This document shows positions 37,925 through 46,472 of a stretch of 64,000 nt of DNA, piece after piece. Position 1 is the stretch's first letter. The number at the start of each line of letters is the position of its first letter. The notes beneath the pieces were generated by a model, which worked only from the letters and a program-made list of their open reading frames with translations, was not told the DNA's origin and did not search any database. The translations under genes and the position numbers were made by a program. Origin of the DNA: an uncultured Prochlorococcus sp. (GTDB lineage Bacteria; Cyanobacteriota; Cyanobacteriia; PCC-6307; Cyanobiaceae); assembly GCA_902563335.1 (NCBI GenBank), contig CACEWU010000001.1, positions 41,025 to 105,024 of the forward strand. Reading direction: 5' to 3'.

Positions 37925-38845
37925 TTAGGGTCCTAGCCAGTTTTTGGAATACATCTTGATTGCGTAATCAATGTCAGTCTCTAAATTATTGATAATTTGC
38001 TTTGCTAATATTTTACCATTATTGGCTATCTGCTCACAATATTGATTATTCTCTCTGCACCATATCAATTGCTCTTCAAGATTGCTAAGATCATTTTTTA
38101 TGGGTATAAAATGTTCCATAGGAATTAATAAATGATGATACCACTGCACACGTTTACTAGCTACACGAATAACGCAACTGCCACTTAATAATTTCCAAAG
38201 TAGACCCCATGAATTGACATTTCCATCAATATCAATTAACCATCGATGCAGGGCTCCATGCCAGGGACTAGTTCGCGGAGAGAATAGATTATTTTTGATC
38301 AAATGTTTATTGATTTTTTGTTTCTGATTTGCCGATCTTGTTTGTACAAGAGCAGTGAATTTTGCATCTAACAAAGTTTTTCTTTGGTTACTCAGTCTAC
38401 AAAGAATATAACGCGGTAAAGTCTCTAAATTAGATTCGTTTAAATCTGATAAACCGGTTGTTGAACCTCTCCAGAATGCTTTGTTTAATTTTTCTTGCCA
38501 ATTAGGGAGGGGGTTGTTAATTTCAAATTCTTTAATCAACTCTGAGTAACCTTGTGTTGCTAGACAATAAGGATCAGGGATTAATGGTGGCCCAAGATGG
38601 TCATTAATTGGTGCGTCAAAGCGGAGGCAAGGCAGTCCTGGGTCTTCATCGTGGACTTGAATTGCGATTAGACCAGTCCGTTCTTCCTTGCTTAATTTGT
38701 TTACAGCAAGTTGACCTACTCTAAGAAGAGGGTTGATTCTGTTGGGGATTTCTGCTCCATGGATTGGCAGGCTTAGTTTTGGTTTCTGATATTGGGCGAG
38801 TGTGATCTCGATTAGTCCATTGTGGTTTGCAGGTGCTTGCACCAT
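37925..38845 (-). CDS. GT90 (CAP10)-like O-glycosyltransferase
   Basis: A 306-residue protein with the CAP10/GT90 pattern. It has NKAFWRGSTTG near the middle, then PRYILCRLSNQ and LLDAKFTALVQ, and a C-terminal donor-binding stretch KLLSGSCVIRVASKRVQWYHHLLIPMEHFIPI split over two strands, followed by NNGKILAKQII. GT90 enzymes include fungal capsule xylosyltransferases and the animal protein O-glucosyltransferase Rumi/POGLUT. The start is taken as ATG 38845 to avoid a 20-base 5' overlap with the divergent gene at 38889; ATG 38908 is an alternative. It leads a three-gene minus-strand glycosyltransferase unit. Confidence 0.75.
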   Translation of the reverse strand: MVQAPANHNGLIEITLAQYQKPKLSLPIHGAEIPNRINPLLRVGQLAVNKLSKEERTGLIAIQVHDEDPGLPCLRFDAPINDHLGPPLIPDPYCLATQGYSELIKEFEINNPLPNWQEKLNKAFWRGSTTGLSDLNESNLETLPRYILCRLSNQRKTLLDAKFTALVQTRSANQKQKINKHLIKNNLFSPRTSPWHGALHRWLIDIDGNVNSWGLLWKLLSGSCVIRVASKRVQWYHHLLIPMEHFIPIKNDLSNLEEQLIWCRENNQYCEQIANNGKILAKQIINNLETDIDYAIKMYSKNWLGP

Positions 38846-38888
38846 CCCCACGTCATGAGAAGCTTTAGAAAGATTCAGTGTCTTGAGT

Positions 38889-39800
38889 ATGCGGATCTTG
38901 GTGGCCATAGTGCACCATTGGAACCCGAATGGAAGTGGTCGGCATGCTTCCCTCAGGCCAAATCCTCATCCACGTAAATGTGGCTTGCAAGATCAGCTAT
39001 TGGCTTTGCGCCGCTTAGGGACTCTTCAGGGGAATCTGGATTTTGTTTCCTTATCAGTTCAGCCTGTCAATCATTCTTTGGGAAATGTATTTGATATTAG
39101 GGTGATTACTGACGGCAAGAATTCAGTTATTGATCAGCTTGATGACCCTTATAAGAACCTATTTCAAGAAGTTGTTAGGGAACCAGTAGATGGACTTCAT
39201 CTTGGCTTTGAAGTTCAAAAGTATTTGGCTTCTCAATTGAATGAGGGATATCACCTTTATTGCTATATGGAAGATGATTTAATTATTCATGACCCTATGT
39301 TTTTTAGAAAGATTTGTTGGTTTAATCAAGAACTTGGTGACGAAAAACTTCTGTTGCCTCATCGAATGGAGTTTTCTACTCGTCCTAACAGGATTGATAA
39401 GTTGTATATAGATGGATCTATGCCTGAGAAAGATCTTAGAGCTGTTATTCCAAAACCTCCCAAACCTTTTGTTGCTGGTACACCAGCAGGAGAGATTCTT
39501 TATGAATCTCCAAGAAATCCTCATGCAGGATGTTTCTTCTTAACTCATAGTCAGTTGACTTCTTGGACTGAACAGTCTTGGTGGCAAGATGGTGATACAA
39601 GTTATGTATCACCTTTAGAGAGTGCAGCAACTTTAGGATTGACAAAGTCTTTTGATATTTACAAGCCTGCTTTTAGTCATGCTGCTTGGCTTGAACTTCA
39701 GCATTGGGGCACTAGTTTTATTTGTCAGATACATCCACAGGCAAATGAGGCTAATACTAAATCGCGCAAAGTTAAAGATGATGATTACTCTGGATCTTGA
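38889..39800 (+). CDS. GT-A-like protein with EDDL motif, function unknown
   Basis: A 303-residue protein starting MRILVAIVHHWNPNGSGRHA. The central LYCYMEDDLIIHDP motif looks like the metal and nucleotide site of a GT-A glycosyltransferase, and LLLPHRMEFST, GTPAGEILYESPRNPHAGCFF and SPLESAATLGL follow. I know similar hypothetical proteins from picocyanobacterial surface-polysaccharide islands, but no assigned activity. The start is ATG 38889, with TTG 38883 possible. It is divergent from the GT90-like gene and overlaps the following GT4 gene if that gene uses its first start codon. Confidence 0.65.
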   Translation: MRILVAIVHHWNPNGSGRHASLRPNPHPRKCGLQDQLLALRRLGTLQGNLDFVSLSVQPVNHSLGNVFDIRVITDGKNSVIDQLDDPYKNLFQEVVREPVDGLHLGFEVQKYLASQLNEGYHLYCYMEDDLIIHDPMFFRKICWFNQELGDEKLLLPHRMEFSTRPNRIDKLYIDGSMPEKDLRAVIPKPPKPFVAGTPAGEILYESPRNPHAGCFFLTHSQLTSWTEQSWWQDGDTSYVSPLESAATLGLTKSFDIYKPAFSHAAWLELQHWGTSFICQIHPQANEANTKSRKVKDDDYSGS

Positions 39801-39802
39801 AA

Positions 39803-41011
39803 GTGAAGTTTCTACTCATCCATCAGAATTTCCCAGGTCAATTTCGGCAGTTGGCTCCTTACTTACATGAAAAAGGTCATGAGCTAGTCGCTATTTGTTC
39901 TCATCAAAGATATTTACCTGCAAAATTCCGGTTGCTTCGTTATCAAGTACCTCCCAAGCCTCCAGATGGTTTACCGCATTCTTCTCAGCTTGCACATGAG
40001 GCTTTTCAAAGAGCTGCCTTGGTTGCCCGGCTTTGTGAACAGTTGAAAGGAGAAGGGTGGAGGCCAGATTTAATATGTGCACATCCTGGATGGGGTGAAA
40101 CTCTTGCTATTAGAGAGGTTTGGCCAGAAGTTTTTCAAATTCTTTGGCCAGAAGTTTGGTTGAGGCCTGAACATGCCGGCTGGGGTGTTGACCCTGAAAA
40201 GCCTTTGCCTGGGCTTGAGCAGAAGCTCGAACATGTTGCTCGCAATTCGCTTACACGAGCCTCGCTGGATCAGGCGCGAGGATGGGTTTTACCTACGGTT
40301 CATCAAGCCAGAAGTTTCCCTCATGAATTTCAAAATGAGCGTATGCAAATTGTCCATGAAGGAATTGATACTAAACTTGCCTGCCCTAATCCTGAAATTA
40401 GTTTTGAAGTGCGTGGGATCAAGATCACTAAAGATGTGCCTGTTATCACCTTTGTAAATAGAAACTTAGAGAGGCTTAGAGGATTTGATACATTTATGCG
40501 TTCGTTACCAGAAGTTTTATCAAATAACAAGAAAGTCCGAGTTTTGATTGTGGGTGATAATGAAGGTGGATATGGTGGAGGTCATTCGAGTGGTCGAATA
40601 CTGAAGGATGTAATGCTTGAGGAGCTTTCGGGGAAATTGGATTTGGAGAGAATTCACTTTCTTGGCCGGATTCCACATTCATCTTTAATTGCTTTATTTC
40701 AGGCAAGCTCCGTTCATGTATATCTAAGTTATCCATTTATTTTGGGCTGGAGTTTACTCGAAGCAATGTCATGTGGATGTTGCATTATTGGAAGTGAAGG
40801 CATGCCAGTCAAAGAGGCTATTACTCATGATGTTGAGGGATTACTTGTTCCAATTATTGATCCCTTGCTTTTGTCAAAGAGAATTTTATATCTTTTAGAG
40901 ACCCCTTTGGAACGTCAACGTTTTTCAGAGGCTGCTAGAAAGAAGGCAATGTTTTGGGAGCAGTCTTATACATTGGATAAGCTTTATCATTTTCTTATGA
41001 ACATTAAATGA
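39803..41011 (+). CDS. GT4 glycosyltransferase, PF12000-type N-terminus
   Basis: A 402-residue GT-B enzyme. It begins KFLLIHQNFPGQFRQLAP, the signature of the Glyco_trans_4_3 N-terminal domain, with PDLICAHPGWGETL and PEVWLRPEHAG following. The donor domain contains VTFVNRNLERLRGFDTFMRS, LIVGDNEGGYGG, and SYPFILGWSLLEAMSCGCCIIGSEGMPVKE, which holds the GT4 catalytic Glu. Starts at TTG 39797 and GTG 39803 are both possible; the latter gives MKFLLIHQNFP. A close structural sibling is at 45041. A perfect 16-bp hairpin follows its stop. Confidence 0.88.
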   Translation: MKFLLIHQNFPGQFRQLAPYLHEKGHELVAICSHQRYLPAKFRLLRYQVPPKPPDGLPHSSQLAHEAFQRAALVARLCEQLKGEGWRPDLICAHPGWGETLAIREVWPEVFQILWPEVWLRPEHAGWGVDPEKPLPGLEQKLEHVARNSLTRASLDQARGWVLPTVHQARSFPHEFQNERMQIVHEGIDTKLACPNPEISFEVRGIKITKDVPVITFVNRNLERLRGFDTFMRSLPEVLSNNKKVRVLIVGDNEGGYGGGHSSGRILKDVMLEELSGKLDLERIHFLGRIPHSSLIALFQASSVHVYLSYPFILGWSLLEAMSCGCCIIGSEGMPVKEAITHDVEGLLVPIIDPLLLSKRILYLLETPLERQRFSEAARKKAMFWEQSYTLDKLYHFLMNIK

Positions 41012-41012
41012 T

Positions 41013-41050
41013 AAAGTAAGGATAAATCTAAAAAGATTTATCCTTACTTT
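41013..41050. terminator. Bidirectional terminator between convergent glycosyltransferase genes
   Basis: Left arm 41013-41028 (AAAGTAAGGATAAATC), 6-base loop 41029-41034 (TAAAAA), right arm 41035-41050 (GATTTATCCTTACTTT), all 16 pairs perfect. The stop codon of the plus-strand gene ends at 41011, and the stop of the minus-strand gene (41044-41046) lies inside the right arm. AT-rich ends supply short T-runs on both strands, so it should work in both directions. Confidence 0.85.
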
Positions 41051-42195
41051 TGAAATAAAATTTCTAATTTTCTAGCTGAAGCTATTACACTAAATTTTTC
41101 TTCAGCAATTTCTTTACCTCTGTCGCCAAATTCTTTTATTAACCTTGGCTTGTCTACTAGACAAGATAATTGCTTTGAAAGGTCATCAGAATTACCTTGT
41201 TGAAATAATAAACCATTTACTCCTTGTTCTACAAGCTCTTTGCTGCCACCAACTCCGCTAGAGATAAGTGCAAGACCACTTGCCATAGCTTCTGCTTGAA
41301 CTATTCCAAATGCTTCTGGGTATATTGATGGAAATACAAACACATGATTTAGTCTGAAAAATCTTGCAAGTTGATTCCTATTTAACTCTCCTGTGAAAGA
41401 AACCGAATGCTTCATGTTATGTGTTGATAAAAAAGCCTCTAGGTCTTTTCTGTAGCCACTTTGAAATTCTGCCCCAGCAATTAATGTTCTTGTTGAAATG
41501 CCTTTATATTTCAATTTTATTATTGCTTCGATCAGTATATGTAATCCTTTTGTTGTCATTAAAAGACCAGCATATGCTATGCAAATTGGGTTATTTATGG
41601 AACCAGTTGGCAATTTAGGAAGTTCGCGGCTTGTTGCTTTTTTACCAAAGAGTTCGACTCTAGCTCCAGGATAAATAACGGGAGAATTTTTTTGAGCAAA
41701 GCCAAGGGAAATCAGTGACTCTTTAACTGCTTTACTTGCAGAAACTACCTTGTAATTTTTTTCTTTTGGTAGATAGATTGGATCAAATGGAGGTGATGTA
41801 AATCCAATATGATGAATTATTGGAAGCCCAGTTTTTGTCAAGATTCCAAGAATTTCGTGCTCAATTAGGTCTAAGTTTCCTATCAGGATTCCATCCCAAT
41901 GATATTTGCCTAGCATATTTTTTAGAATAGTTTGATTGTGTAGATCTATCTTCTTTCTTTCAAATGGATCTAAGATATGACTAACACCTTTTTGAAATGA
42001 GCCTTTCAATTGCAATTGCCTGTGAGTTGTTGGCTCAAATTGGTTAGATTTTTTTTTCAAGTAAGGAGCATCACTACAAACAACTTCCACTGAGTGTCCT
42101 AATTCTCTGAGGCCCCAGGCAAAATCTGCCATAGATCTTCCATATCCACCTAATTCTTGAGGCGGGTACAAATTGGTTATGAGCAGTAGTCTCAT
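41044..42195 (-). CDS. GT4-family glycosyltransferase
   Basis: A 383-residue GT-B glycosyltransferase. It starts MRLLLITNLYPPQELGGYGRS, the usual N-terminal acceptor-domain opening, and has IIHHIGFTSPP, ICIAYAGLLMTTKGLHILIEA and LIAGAEFQSGYRKDLEAF. The C-terminal domain carries HVFVFPSIYPEAFGIVQAEAMASG, the GT4 nucleotide-sugar motif with the conserved Glu pair. The start is ATG 42195. It is divergent from the gene at 42246. Substrates are not evident; the neighbourhood suggests a cell-surface glycan or glycoprotein. Confidence 0.88.
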   Translation of the reverse strand: MRLLLITNLYPPQELGGYGRSMADFAWGLRELGHSVEVVCSDAPYLKKKSNQFEPTTHRQLQLKGSFQKGVSHILDPFERKKIDLHNQTILKNMLGKYHWDGILIGNLDLIEHEILGILTKTGLPIIHHIGFTSPPFDPIYLPKEKNYKVVSASKAVKESLISLGFAQKNSPVIYPGARVELFGKKATSRELPKLPTGSINNPICIAYAGLLMTTKGLHILIEAIIKLKYKGISTRTLIAGAEFQSGYRKDLEAFLSTHNMKHSVSFTGELNRNQLARFFRLNHVFVFPSIYPEAFGIVQAEAMASGLALISSGVGGSKELVEQGVNGLLFQQGNSDDLSKQLSCLVDKPRLIKEFGDRGKEIAEEKFSVIASARKLEILFQK

Positions 42196-42245
42196 GGTTA
42201 TTGGTTTGCTTTACTCATAGGTGGACCTCAAAAACTTGCATCCCC

Positions 42246-43805
42246 GTGTGCGTTCTGCCTGTTTTGGTCGCCAGTTCAGATTTACTCCCTAACGGTGGTC
42301 CACTAAACGGGCGGCGTTCTGCTGGGCAAACTTTATTGAGCCTTTGGGCAAGAGAAGCAGGCGAGGGGCCATTAACTTTTGCGCTAGCAGTCCCTGAACA
42401 ACGCAAATTTCTAGAGCAGTATGTGCGGTCATTCGGCCATACAGGTGACTTTAATTGCATTGATCTGATTAATCCTGGAGGAATGCTTCCGCATGGCGCT
42501 CTTTTTCTTCCGGATCCTTCAATTGGACGTTGGGCTCATTGGAGAGGGTTGGTCGGGTCTGCATCTTTCTCATTAATTGGCCAGATTCACACTCTTAGCA
42601 CCCCAGCTTCTATGGCTCTTATTGAGGAGCTAGTTACCGAACCTATTCGACCTTGGGATGCTGTGATTTGCAGCAGTACTGCAGGTAAGGCAGTGGTGGA
42701 GTCGGTTATTGAAGATAGGGAACGGCAGTTGCGCGAGAGATTCCAAGTAAAGGGTCCTGAGACTTGCTATAGACCTCAATTGCCTGTCATACCTTTACCA
42801 ATTAGTACAGAACAGATTGGTGCTGGCTTGCCTTCCAAGGCTTTAGCAAGAAAAGAATTGGGGATTGAACAGGATAGCCATGTAGCTCTTTGGCTAGGCC
42901 GTCTGTCAATGCTTACGAAGTTTGATCCGTGGCCAACTTATCTAGCTCTACAAGAGGCAGCCTTGAATTTAGACAAACCTCTTGTTTTGATTGAATGTGG
43001 TCCTGATGATTCCACTCAACAGAGTGATCATTTTCGAAAAATTAGATCTCTGTGCCCAAATGTAGTTTTTTGCAGACTTGGGGGAGATAAGCCAGTCTCT
43101 GAGAGTACAAAACTTGCATCATTGGCATCTGCAGATATTGCAGTTTCGTTAGTTGACAACACACAAGAAACCTTTGGATTGGCTGTAGCAGAAGCTATGG
43201 CAGCAGGTTTGCCAGTTGTTGCATCTGATTGGGATGGTTATAGAGACTTGGTTCGGTCTGGAATAGATGGTTTTCTTGTTCCAACTAGATGGAATGCAAT
43301 GGCTCAAGAGTTGTCAACTCGTTTGGGTTGGGCCAGCGAATTAGGTGTTCTGAGTTATCCAATGACAGCTGGCTGTCTTGCTCAGCTGGTTCAAATTGAT
43401 TTGTCTGCAGCAGTAGCAGGAATAGTTGCTCTTTTAAAGCAACCTGTGATGGCTCGAGCTATGGGGGCTGCAGCAAAGGATCGAGCAGAACAAGAATTTA
43501 GTTTTAAGGTTGTTATGGGTAAATATAAAGATCTATTTAGCGATTTGAAGGAGAAACGTAAGAGAGCATCTGGTACTAATATTGATAATGATTCGTTCCC
43601 AGTTTCTTTTGATCCGGTAACTGCTTTTGCAAGTTATCCTTCAAAGGAATCTATATTTATTTCAGACTCAGATAAAATAAATAATGTCCCAGAGCTTGTG
43701 AAAGAAGGCCGTAAACCTCTTTGGAATCAATTAAGGCATTCTCTTTCGGCTGCACAATGGGCGAAATTAGAGCGTGAGCTTCTCCTTAAACATCAACTTA
43801 ATTAA
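42246..43805 (+). CDS. Long GT4-family glycosyltransferase
   Basis: A 519-residue enzyme. The N-terminal part starts MCVLPVLVASSDLLPNGG, then LIGQIHTLSTPASM and DAVICSSTAGKAVVES. The donor domain shows VALWLGRLSMLTKFDPWPT and the clear motif LVDNTQETFGLAVAEAMAAGLPVVASDWDG split over two segments. The last 70 residues (about 445-519) are a hydrophilic tail ending in a helix (LRHSLSAAQWAKLERELLLK), not part of the transferase fold. The start is taken as GTG 42246; TTG 42201 is possible but codes for unlike residues. A small membrane protein follows after 8 bases. Confidence 0.85.
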   Translation: MCVLPVLVASSDLLPNGGPLNGRRSAGQTLLSLWAREAGEGPLTFALAVPEQRKFLEQYVRSFGHTGDFNCIDLINPGGMLPHGALFLPDPSIGRWAHWRGLVGSASFSLIGQIHTLSTPASMALIEELVTEPIRPWDAVICSSTAGKAVVESVIEDRERQLRERFQVKGPETCYRPQLPVIPLPISTEQIGAGLPSKALARKELGIEQDSHVALWLGRLSMLTKFDPWPTYLALQEAALNLDKPLVLIECGPDDSTQQSDHFRKIRSLCPNVVFCRLGGDKPVSESTKLASLASADIAVSLVDNTQETFGLAVAEAMAAGLPVVASDWDGYRDLVRSGIDGFLVPTRWNAMAQELSTRLGWASELGVLSYPMTAGCLAQLVQIDLSAAVAGIVALLKQPVMARAMGAAAKDRAEQEFSFKVVMGKYKDLFSDLKEKRKRASGTNIDNDSFPVSFDPVTAFASYPSKESIFISDSDKINNVPELVKEGRKPLWNQLRHSLSAAQWAKLERELLLKHQLN

Positions 43806-43813
43806 CTCTCAAC

Positions 43814-44038
43814 GTGCGCCATTCTTATATTCGTCATCTTTTAATTCGTAGTCATTGGAAACGATGGTTAATACCTGTGATTTGTTTAGTACCTTATTTT
43901 GGTTCAATTGTCTGGCTTTTTACTAGTGGTCTTTTTTGGGTAGGACAATTGATGCTTGCACCTTTAATAATGGGTCTTTTGCTCGCTTTTTTGACTTATA
44001 TGCTCGCTTTGTTGGAGTTTCGTGGCAGGCTTCGTTGA
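43814..44038 (+). CDS. Small two-helix membrane protein, unknown function
   Basis: A 74-residue protein starting at GTG 43814 with a basic N-terminus (MRHSYIRHLLIRSHWKRW). Two hydrophobic helices follow at about 19-40 (LIPVICLVPYFGSIVWLFTSG) and 44-68 (VGQLMLAPLIMGLLLAFLTYMLALL). The basic N- and C-termini fit a cytoplasmic location of both ends by the positive-inside rule. It sits 8 bases after a GT4 gene and 29 bases before the duplicated-domain gene, so it should be co-transcribed. No family is recognised. Confidence 0.65.
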   Translation: MRHSYIRHLLIRSHWKRWLIPVICLVPYFGSIVWLFTSGLFWVGQLMLAPLIMGLLLAFLTYMLALLEFRGRLR

Positions 44039-44067
44039 GCCCTTTCATTTATCATAGAAATACCTAA

Positions 44068-45018
44068 ATGAATTTGAGGGACGTGGATCTACCCCTAGAA
44101 GCATGGTCTTTACAAAATGCTCAGGCTCGAAGAGAAGCCTTGGCAAGATTTTGGCTTTATGCCCCAACTGACTTGTTGGAGACTTTGTGGTCCTCACCTG
44201 TTGGTAATACAACTACTGAATTGGTAAGGCTCCTTAAGGATGATAGTCAACTTAACGCTAGTGAGATTGCCCTTAGAAATCAGATTAATGAGGCTCTGAG
44301 TCATGGATTGCAGCAACCTTTGTCACCACAATTATTGATTGCGAATTTTTTATTCTCTCCAATTGGTCGCCTGAAGATTCAGAATCCTGAACAATACTTA
44401 CCAGCATGGTTTGTCTTAATTTATAAGGGTTTATATGAGCAAGGTGAGGGTGATAAACAAAATTATGTCCCTTTAGAGGCATCTAATGTGCAGCAGGTTG
44501 CATCTGATGTGCCAATACAAAATAACCAAAATCAACAGCAGGATTTGAATCAATTTCCTTCTAATTTAGAGGAATTAGTTGTTAATAGAATCCAACTTAA
44601 TAGAATGCTTGGGCTTTCCAACCTGCACTATATAGATCCAGATGATCAGGAGATTAGTGAAGAGTTGATCGCACTTCGTTGCTCTTTTGCGAATGCTATA
44701 AAAGCCTGTCCAGAAGAAAAGTTGGAGAGTCTTTGGGCGGGAGAACTTAATGATAGATATTGGTCAATGGTTCGTAGTGGTATACAGAAACAGGCTCTTT
44801 CATCTGTAGATGAAGCAATGAAGCAAGAAGTTGTACTGAAACTTTCTCCGGCTCAAGGAGGAGGGTTTGATAAGCCAGGTTCAATTAATGCCTTGTTGAT
44901 TGCGATGCTTTATTTCGAGCCAGGAACAATGACTGTTAATGATCCGGAGAGCAATGTTCCGAGTTGGCTGCTAGAAAACTTCCGAGAGATATTTATGCAG
45001 ACACTTCCTTCGTCTTGA
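44068..45018 (+). CDS. Hypothetical protein with an internal duplication
   Basis: A 316-residue soluble protein that I cannot assign. Its two halves are related. The first has RFWLYAPTDLLETLWSSP and LFSPIGRLKIQNPEQYLPAW; the second has AIKACPEEKLESLWAGE and YFEPGTMTVNDPESNVPSW. The shared ending [YF]xxPG...NPE..[LV]P[AS]W then continues with a helix ending Y/F-K/R-x-L/I-Y/F. A Gln/Asn-rich linker at about 145-165 (QNNQNQQQDLNQF) separates them. It lies in a plus-strand series of glycosyltransferase genes, so a partner or scaffold role there is a guess. Confidence 0.7.
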   Translation: MNLRDVDLPLEAWSLQNAQARREALARFWLYAPTDLLETLWSSPVGNTTTELVRLLKDDSQLNASEIALRNQINEALSHGLQQPLSPQLLIANFLFSPIGRLKIQNPEQYLPAWFVLIYKGLYEQGEGDKQNYVPLEASNVQQVASDVPIQNNQNQQQDLNQFPSNLEELVVNRIQLNRMLGLSNLHYIDPDDQEISEELIALRCSFANAIKACPEEKLESLWAGELNDRYWSMVRSGIQKQALSSVDEAMKQEVVLKLSPAQGGGFDKPGSINALLIAMLYFEPGTMTVNDPESNVPSWLLENFREIFMQTLPSS

Positions 45019-45040
45019 TCAGAGAAATGCATCTTGTTGC

Positions 45041-46249
45041 ATGCGCTTACTTTTTTCACACTCCAATTATCCATCACAATTTCGACGATTAGTTCCTGCT
45101 CTGCAGAAGGCAGGTCATGAAGTTGTTTTTTTATGTCGCCAGAAGGAGTGGCATGCCCCGCCTTCCAAGGGGTTTAGGTTGCTTCCTTATAAAATTCATC
45201 GTGCTTCAAAACCAGAATTTCTACATCCTTATTTGAGACGCTTTGAAGATGTTGTTCTGGCTGGCCAGGCAGCCTTTAGGGCTGCCACACGTTTGAAGTC
45301 AGAAGGATGGATTCCTGATGTCATTGTGAGCCACATTGGATTTGGCAGTGGCCTTTACCTTTCAGATTGTTTTCCCGAAGCTAGAAGAATCGGATGTGCT
45401 GAGTGGTACTACAGGCCCTTTGGCAGTGATGTTGATTTTTTGAGAAAGGGAATTGTCTCAGATGATCGCAAGATGCGACTTAGAACTTGGAATGCTCAGC
45501 TTTTGCTTGAGGCTGAGTCTTGTGATCTTTTAGTTACACCTACTAAATGGCAATGGAAACAGTTTCCTGAAGAACTTCAATCACGAATGAGGATTGTTCA
45601 TGAAGGCATTGACTTTGAGGGACTTTCTTTGCTTCGAGCAAGGCGCCCCAATCTGCCAGCGTCTCTTCCCACTAGTGAGCAAATCGAATGGGTTACTTAT
45701 GTAAGTAGGGGTTTTGAGGAATATCGAGGATTCCCTCAAGCAATGCAAGCATTGCATTTGCTTCAGGAAAGACGGTCGTCGATACATGTAGCTATCGCCG
45801 GTGCAGATGTTGTTGCATATGGATCTCCTAGAAGTGATGGTCGAACATGGCAGCAATGGGCTCAACAGGATCTTGGTCTGGATTCTTCACGAACTCATTG
45901 GTTGGGGTCATTACAGGAGAATGAATATCAGGCGCTTTTATCCCATAGCAGAGCCCATTTATATCTCACGATTCCTTTTGTATTGAGTTGGAGTTTGCTT
46001 GAAGCAATGGCTGTTGGGTGTCCGATAGTTGCCAGCTCGACTCCCCCAGTTCAGGAGGTCTTGATTGATGGAGAGAATGCGTTATTAAAAGATTTCTGGG
46101 ATCCATTGGCTCAGGCAGATGCATTGGAAGAGCTTGTGAAGTCCAGTGATTATTCAAATCATCTTGGAGCTAATGCCTCCGAAGCTGCCAAAAAATATGC
46201 GTTCAAGGATTCTTTGAAGACTTGGAATTCAATGCTTTTTGGACAATAA
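45041..46249 (+). CDS. GT4 glycosyltransferase, PF12000-type N-terminus
   Basis: A 402-residue GT-B enzyme parallel to the one at 39803. It starts MRLLFSHSNYPSQFRRLVP and has PDVIVSHIGFGSGLYLSD and GCAEWYYRPFGSDVDF. The donor domain contains VTYVSRGFEEYRGFPQAMQA, AIAGADVVAYGS and LYLTIPFVLSWSLLEAMAVG, with the GT4 catalytic Glu in LLEAM. It starts at ATG 45041, 22 bases after the previous stop. It is the last gene before the repeat-protein leader. Alanine- and serine-poor spacing suggests no membrane anchor. The sugar and acceptor are unknown. Confidence 0.88.
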   Translation: MRLLFSHSNYPSQFRRLVPALQKAGHEVVFLCRQKEWHAPPSKGFRLLPYKIHRASKPEFLHPYLRRFEDVVLAGQAAFRAATRLKSEGWIPDVIVSHIGFGSGLYLSDCFPEARRIGCAEWYYRPFGSDVDFLRKGIVSDDRKMRLRTWNAQLLLEAESCDLLVTPTKWQWKQFPEELQSRMRIVHEGIDFEGLSLLRARRPNLPASLPTSEQIEWVTYVSRGFEEYRGFPQAMQALHLLQERRSSIHVAIAGADVVAYGSPRSDGRTWQQWAQQDLGLDSSRTHWLGSLQENEYQALLSHSRAHLYLTIPFVLSWSLLEAMAVGCPIVASSTPPVQEVLIDGENALLKDFWDPLAQADALEELVKSSDYSNHLGANASEAAKKYAFKDSLKTWNSMLFGQ

Positions 46250-46295
46250 AAAAGGCTTGATTAATGTGGTTTAGAGCGCTTTGCACCGTATTGAT

Positions 46296-46318
46296 AGTGT
46301 TAGGACACCCTAACTACT
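46296..46318. repeat. Inverted repeat upstream of the repeat-protein promoter
   Basis: GTTAGG (46299-46304) and CCTAAC (46309-46314) form a perfect 6-bp dyad around ACAC. AGT (46296-46298) can pair with ACT (46316-46318) around one unpaired base, extending it to nine pairs. It lies 13 bases before the proposed -35 element. There is no T-run, so an operator or a weak end for the upstream gene are both possible. Confidence 0.5.
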
Positions 46319-46330
46319 GGGCCAGGGGCA

Positions 46331-46359
46331 TTGATTTGACCTCTTTGAGGCGCTATAAA
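46331..46359 (+). promoter_or_regulatory. Candidate sigma70-type promoter of the repeat-protein gene
   Basis: TTGATT at 46331-46336 and TATAAA at 46354-46359 are separated by exactly 17 bases. Transcription would begin near 46366, leaving a leader of about 107 bases before the ATG at 46473. The elements are near consensus, but AT-rich genomes give chance matches. Confidence 0.5.
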
Positions 46360-46406
46360 TATGCCGCCAAGTCTCTTAGTTTTTCTAAGCGACTTTTTTA
46401 AGGCAC

Positions 46407-46451
46407 ACTCCGCCCCCTTGGTGGGTGCGTTGTGACATAAACCAACCCACC
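46407..46451 (+). promoter_or_regulatory. Leader with two mutually exclusive base-pairings
   Basis: The segment GGTGGGTGCG (46420-46429) can pair with CGCCCCC (46411-46417, one mismatch) or with ACCCACC (46445-46451, seven perfect pairs). The two pairings compete for the same bases. Such an arrangement can switch ribosome access or RNA stability. No Shine-Dalgarno sequence is seen before the ATG at 46473. The structure is read by eye, without free-energy calculation. Confidence 0.4.
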
Positions 46452-46472
46452 AAATCCAAAAGTCCGCCACCG

